Assembly (NCBI GenBank): GCA_028694715.1
Contig: JAQVKJ010000061.1
Coordinates: forward strand, 1 to 7,337
DNA: 7,337 bases
Source: Weeksellaceae bacterium
Lineage (GTDB): Bacteria > Bacteroidota > Bacteroidia > Flavobacteriales > Weeksellaceae
Direction: 5' to 3'
The position numbers and the translations under genes were made by a program. This document shows positions 5,265 through 7,337 of this stretch, piece by piece; position 1 is the stretch's first letter; each line of letters opens with the position of its first letter. The notes under the pieces are model-generated. The model was not told the DNA's origin. It saw only the letters and a program-made list of their open reading frames with translations, and searched no databases.

Positions 5265-6890
5265 ATGAGAAAAAACAAACTGCTCAATCAGCTGATGGCG
5301 ACGCTGAACACAGAGGTGAAGGCACATCGTCAGGAAAATCCGAAACTCTACAGTCGAAGAAAATTTTTGACCGAATCCTCATTGGGCGCAGCCGGGCTGG
5401 CGATTGCACTGAGTACGCCTTCAATTTTTGCTGCCTGCAAATCAGAAAAGAAGGACAGTGAAAAAGATCCGGAAATGCTCGATATCGCAATTTTGGGCGC
5501 AGGAATTTCAGGTCTGAACTGTGCAAACCATTTGATCGGTTCGGGTTTGAATTTCAGAATATTCGAAGGCAGCCATCGTTTGGGCGGGCGAATCCTTACA
5601 CATTACAACGATGCGATGCAGCTGGGAATCTTCCCCGAATTTGGAGGCGATTTTATCGATTCAGATCATGAAGATATGATTTCACTGGCAAAAGAATTCA
5701 ATTTGGAACTGATCGATCTGATCGATGAACAGGAAAAAAACGGATGGATCAAAGACATTTATTTCTTTGACAACCGAAAAATCAGCGAGGAAGAAATCAT
5801 CAATGAATTTAAAAAAATCGCACCCAAAATCGCAGCTGACAAAGCTTCGCTCGGTGAGGATTATGACACCGATGATGCGGTGATTCTCGACAATCTGCCG
5901 CTTTCAGATTACATCAAATCGCTTGAATGTGCGGAATGGCTGAAAGAATTGTTTGTAGCTGCTTTTGTGGCAGAATACGGTCTGGATTGTGAACAACAGT
6001 CAACCATCAATTTGCTCGATATGATTGAAACAGAAACTGACGATGGATTCAGAGTTTTTGGCGAAAGTGATGAGAGATTCAGAATCAAAGGCGGGAATTC
6101 AAAAATCATCTACGGTCTGGCGAAAAAGATCGGTGAAGATAAAATTGAAACCAACCATCAGGTCAATTCGATTGTCGAGCAGGAAGATGGCAGCTATATC
6201 ATCGGTTTTGAAAACGGAAAAGAAGTGAAAGCAAAAACGCTGGTGGTCACCATTCCGTTTACCATACTGAGAAAACTGAAATTAGAACTCAAAAATATAT
6301 CTGCCGAAAAACAAAAATGCATCAACGAACTCGGTTACGGAAACAACACCAAACTGATACTGGGTTATGACGGTCAGCCGTGGAGAAGCGAAAAAAACAA
6401 GGCGATGGGCTATCTGTTTACAAACGATATGACCAACGGCTGGGACGGAAGTGTGAACAAAACTTTGAACAATCCTTTTGGTGCTTATGTTGCGTATTTT
6501 GGTGGTGATTTTTCCCAAAAACTCTGCGACGAATCTTTCAAAAACCCGCTTGCACCGCCCGATCATGTTTGGCGAACCGAGCTTCCGGCGGATAGAGTCA
6601 ACGGATTTGTTGACGAGCTCGATAAAATTTTTACCGGATCAAAAGAGAAATTCAAAAACAAACATGTCTTTGTCAACTGGATCGAATATCCGTGGGTGAA
6701 AGCAAGTTACAGCTGTTACAAACCCGGGCAGTGGACTTCTATTGCGGGTCACGAAATCGAGCCGGTCGGCAACTGTTTTTTTGCGGGTGAACACTGCAGC
6801 GAAATGTTTCAGGGATTTATGAACGGAGCTGCCGAAACCGGCAGACGGGTTGCACAGGGAATCAAAAGTCTGGTGAAAAAAGAGGCTTAG
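5265..6890 (+). CDS. Tat-exported FAD-dependent amine oxidase, probable lipoprotein
   Basis: 541 residues, flavin monoamine oxidase / L-amino-acid oxidase superfamily; expected to oxidise an amine or amino acid to imine with O2 or another acceptor. Tat signal: S30-R-R-K-F-L35, then hydrophobic 'GAAGLAIALSTPSIFAAC', with a lipobox-like FAAC ending at Cys58 and an acidic/basic linker (59-71). FAD domain: 'IAILGAGISGLNCANHL' (74-90) with GxGxxG at 78-83, acidic Glu101 closing the second strand (FRIFEGS), and 'RLGGRI' (105-110). Near the end, 'PWVKASYSCYKPGQW' and 'FFAGEHCSEMFQGFMNGAAE' (505-524) with the AGE FAD-binding motif. Tat export fits a protein folded with FAD before transport. Substrate cannot be told from sequence. 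The ATG at 5265 leaves 29 residues before the twin Arg; Met11 is an alternative start. The gene's end is only 11 bases from the end of the convergent kinase gene, with no hairpin terminator seen between them. Confidence 0.92.
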   Translation: MRKNKLLNQLMATLNTEVKAHRQENPKLYSRRKFLTESSLGAAGLAIALSTPSIFAACKSEKKDSEKDPEMLDIAILGAGISGLNCANHLIGSGLNFRIFEGSHRLGGRILTHYNDAMQLGIFPEFGGDFIDSDHEDMISLAKEFNLELIDLIDEQEKNGWIKDIYFFDNRKISEEEIINEFKKIAPKIAADKASLGEDYDTDDAVILDNLPLSDYIKSLECAEWLKELFVAAFVAEYGLDCEQQSTINLLDMIETETDDGFRVFGESDERFRIKGGNSKIIYGLAKKIGEDKIETNHQVNSIVEQEDGSYIIGFENGKEVKAKTLVVTIPFTILRKLKLELKNISAEKQKCINELGYGNNTKLILGYDGQPWRSEKNKAMGYLFTNDMTNGWDGSVNKTLNNPFGAYVAYFGGDFSQKLCDESFKNPLAPPDHVWRTELPADRVNGFVDELDKIFTGSKEKFKNKHVFVNWIEYPWVKASYSCYKPGQWTSIAGHEIEPVGNCFFAGEHCSEMFQGFMNGAAETGRRVAQGIKSLVKKEA

Positions 6891-6901
6891 AATTCAATTC
6901 T

Positions 6902-7337
6902 TCAGAAACTGAATTTCAGTCGGGTGCCTTGGCCGGGTGCAGAATCAACATCAAGACTTCCGCACAAGTCCAGAATTCGGTTTTTCATATTGTCTAAACC
7001 GTTTCCGGTTCCGATTTTTTCGGCGGGAATTCCTTTTCCGTTGTCTGAAACCGTAATTCTGAATTTATCGCCTGATTTGTCAAATTTGACTGTAATTTCA
7101 GATGCGTCCGAATGTTTAACGGCATTGTTGATTGCTTCCTGAATCAGCCGGTACAGATTGATTCCTTCAAATGCTGAGAATTTATGCGATTCTTCAATTT
7201 CTGAAGAAATATCAGTTTTGAAATCAATGTCAGAAGCAGCCGATTTTGCATTTTCAATAAAATTATTGATCCGAATCCTCAAATCCGAGAAACTGATGTT
7301 TTCTTTGCCCATTGCCCAAATCGTATCTCTGAGTTCG
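6902..7337 (-). CDS. Sensor histidine kinase, C-terminal part (NarL-type partner; cut by window edge)
   Basis: The reading frame stays open to the right edge, so the methionine at 7312-7310 is internal: the preceding codons give 'ELRDTIWAM', which normally lies between the phospho-acceptor helix and the ATPase domain in NarX/DegS-like kinases. The visible part is the HATPase_c domain: N box 'LYRLIQEAINNAVKHSDAS', G1 'DNGKGI', G2 'GTGNGLDNMKNRI', and the closing 'GQGTRLKFSF' before TGA. Such kinases phosphorylate a LuxR/NarL-type response regulator. The sensing region and the phosphorylated His are off the window, so the signal is unknown. It converges on the amine oxidase gene, so the two are not in one operon. 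Confidence 0.9.
   Translation of the reverse strand, partial: ELRDTIWAMGKENISFSDLRIRINNFIENAKSAASDIDFKTDISSEIEESHKFSAFEGINLYRLIQEAINNAVKHSDASEITVKFDKSGDKFRITVSDNGKGIPAEKIGTGNGLDNMKNRILDLCGSLDVDSAPGQGTRLKFSF

Noticed and set aside
6891..6930. Bidirectional terminator between the amine oxidase and kinase genes
   Set aside because: Only short 4-5 bp inverted repeats (such as TTCAG-AAA-CTGAA) are present, without GC-rich stems or T-runs.
7310..7312. Start codon of the histidine kinase at 7312
   Set aside because: The frame remains open to the window edge and the residues before it (ELRDTIWA) belong to the kinase family, so this Met is internal.

Overview
The window looks like a chromosomal segment of a Bacteroidota bacterium, probably flavobacterial or a near relative. 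The evidence is AT-rich spacers, A-rich start contexts without strong Shine-Dalgarno sites, promoter-like TTTG / TAnnTTTG elements, a class II HMG-CoA reductase, and a LemA + DUF2207 pair. This assignment is inferred from style and gene content, not from a marker gene.

Left part (1-853, minus strand): the N-terminal 174 residues of an O-acetylhomoserine sulfhydrylase-type PLP enzyme (MetY-like) run off the left edge. Its 5' leader is the most interesting part of the window. It holds two consecutive modules, each a tiny Met/Cys-rich ORF followed by an intrinsic terminator. Module 1 is MQLMMCGNAQGLLLV plus a GC-rich hairpin. Module 2 contains MMMCMCMRPPELCPKSASE plus a 12-bp hairpin. In both, codons just downstream of the Met/Cys run can pair with the 5' arm of the terminator, which is the geometry of ribosome-mediated transcription attenuation. 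I read it as a tandem Met/Cys-sensing attenuator controlling homocysteine/methionine synthesis. A TTTG-N21-AACCTTTG promoter lies just upstream.

Spacer (854-1244): AT-rich, with repeated TTTTGAAT words and a 61-nt tRNA-Gly-like remnant (minus strand) that lacks the 3' half of the anticodon stem and the variable loop.

Middle part (1245-5228, plus strand): a complete class II HMG-CoA reductase (mevalonate pathway), then lemA and a DUF2207 membrane protein. The DUF2207 protein has a signal peptide, three likely membrane segments and a Gly-rich tail ending in Trp. LemA and DUF2207 proteins are frequent neighbours and probably act together at the cell envelope; their biochemical job is unknown.

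Right part (5265-7337): a Tat-signal, probably lipid-anchored FAD amine oxidase (plus strand) starts 36 bases after the DUF2207 gene and converges with the C-terminal part of a NarL-family-type sensor histidine kinase (minus strand), which runs off the right edge. No mobile element, CRISPR array or rRNA was seen.
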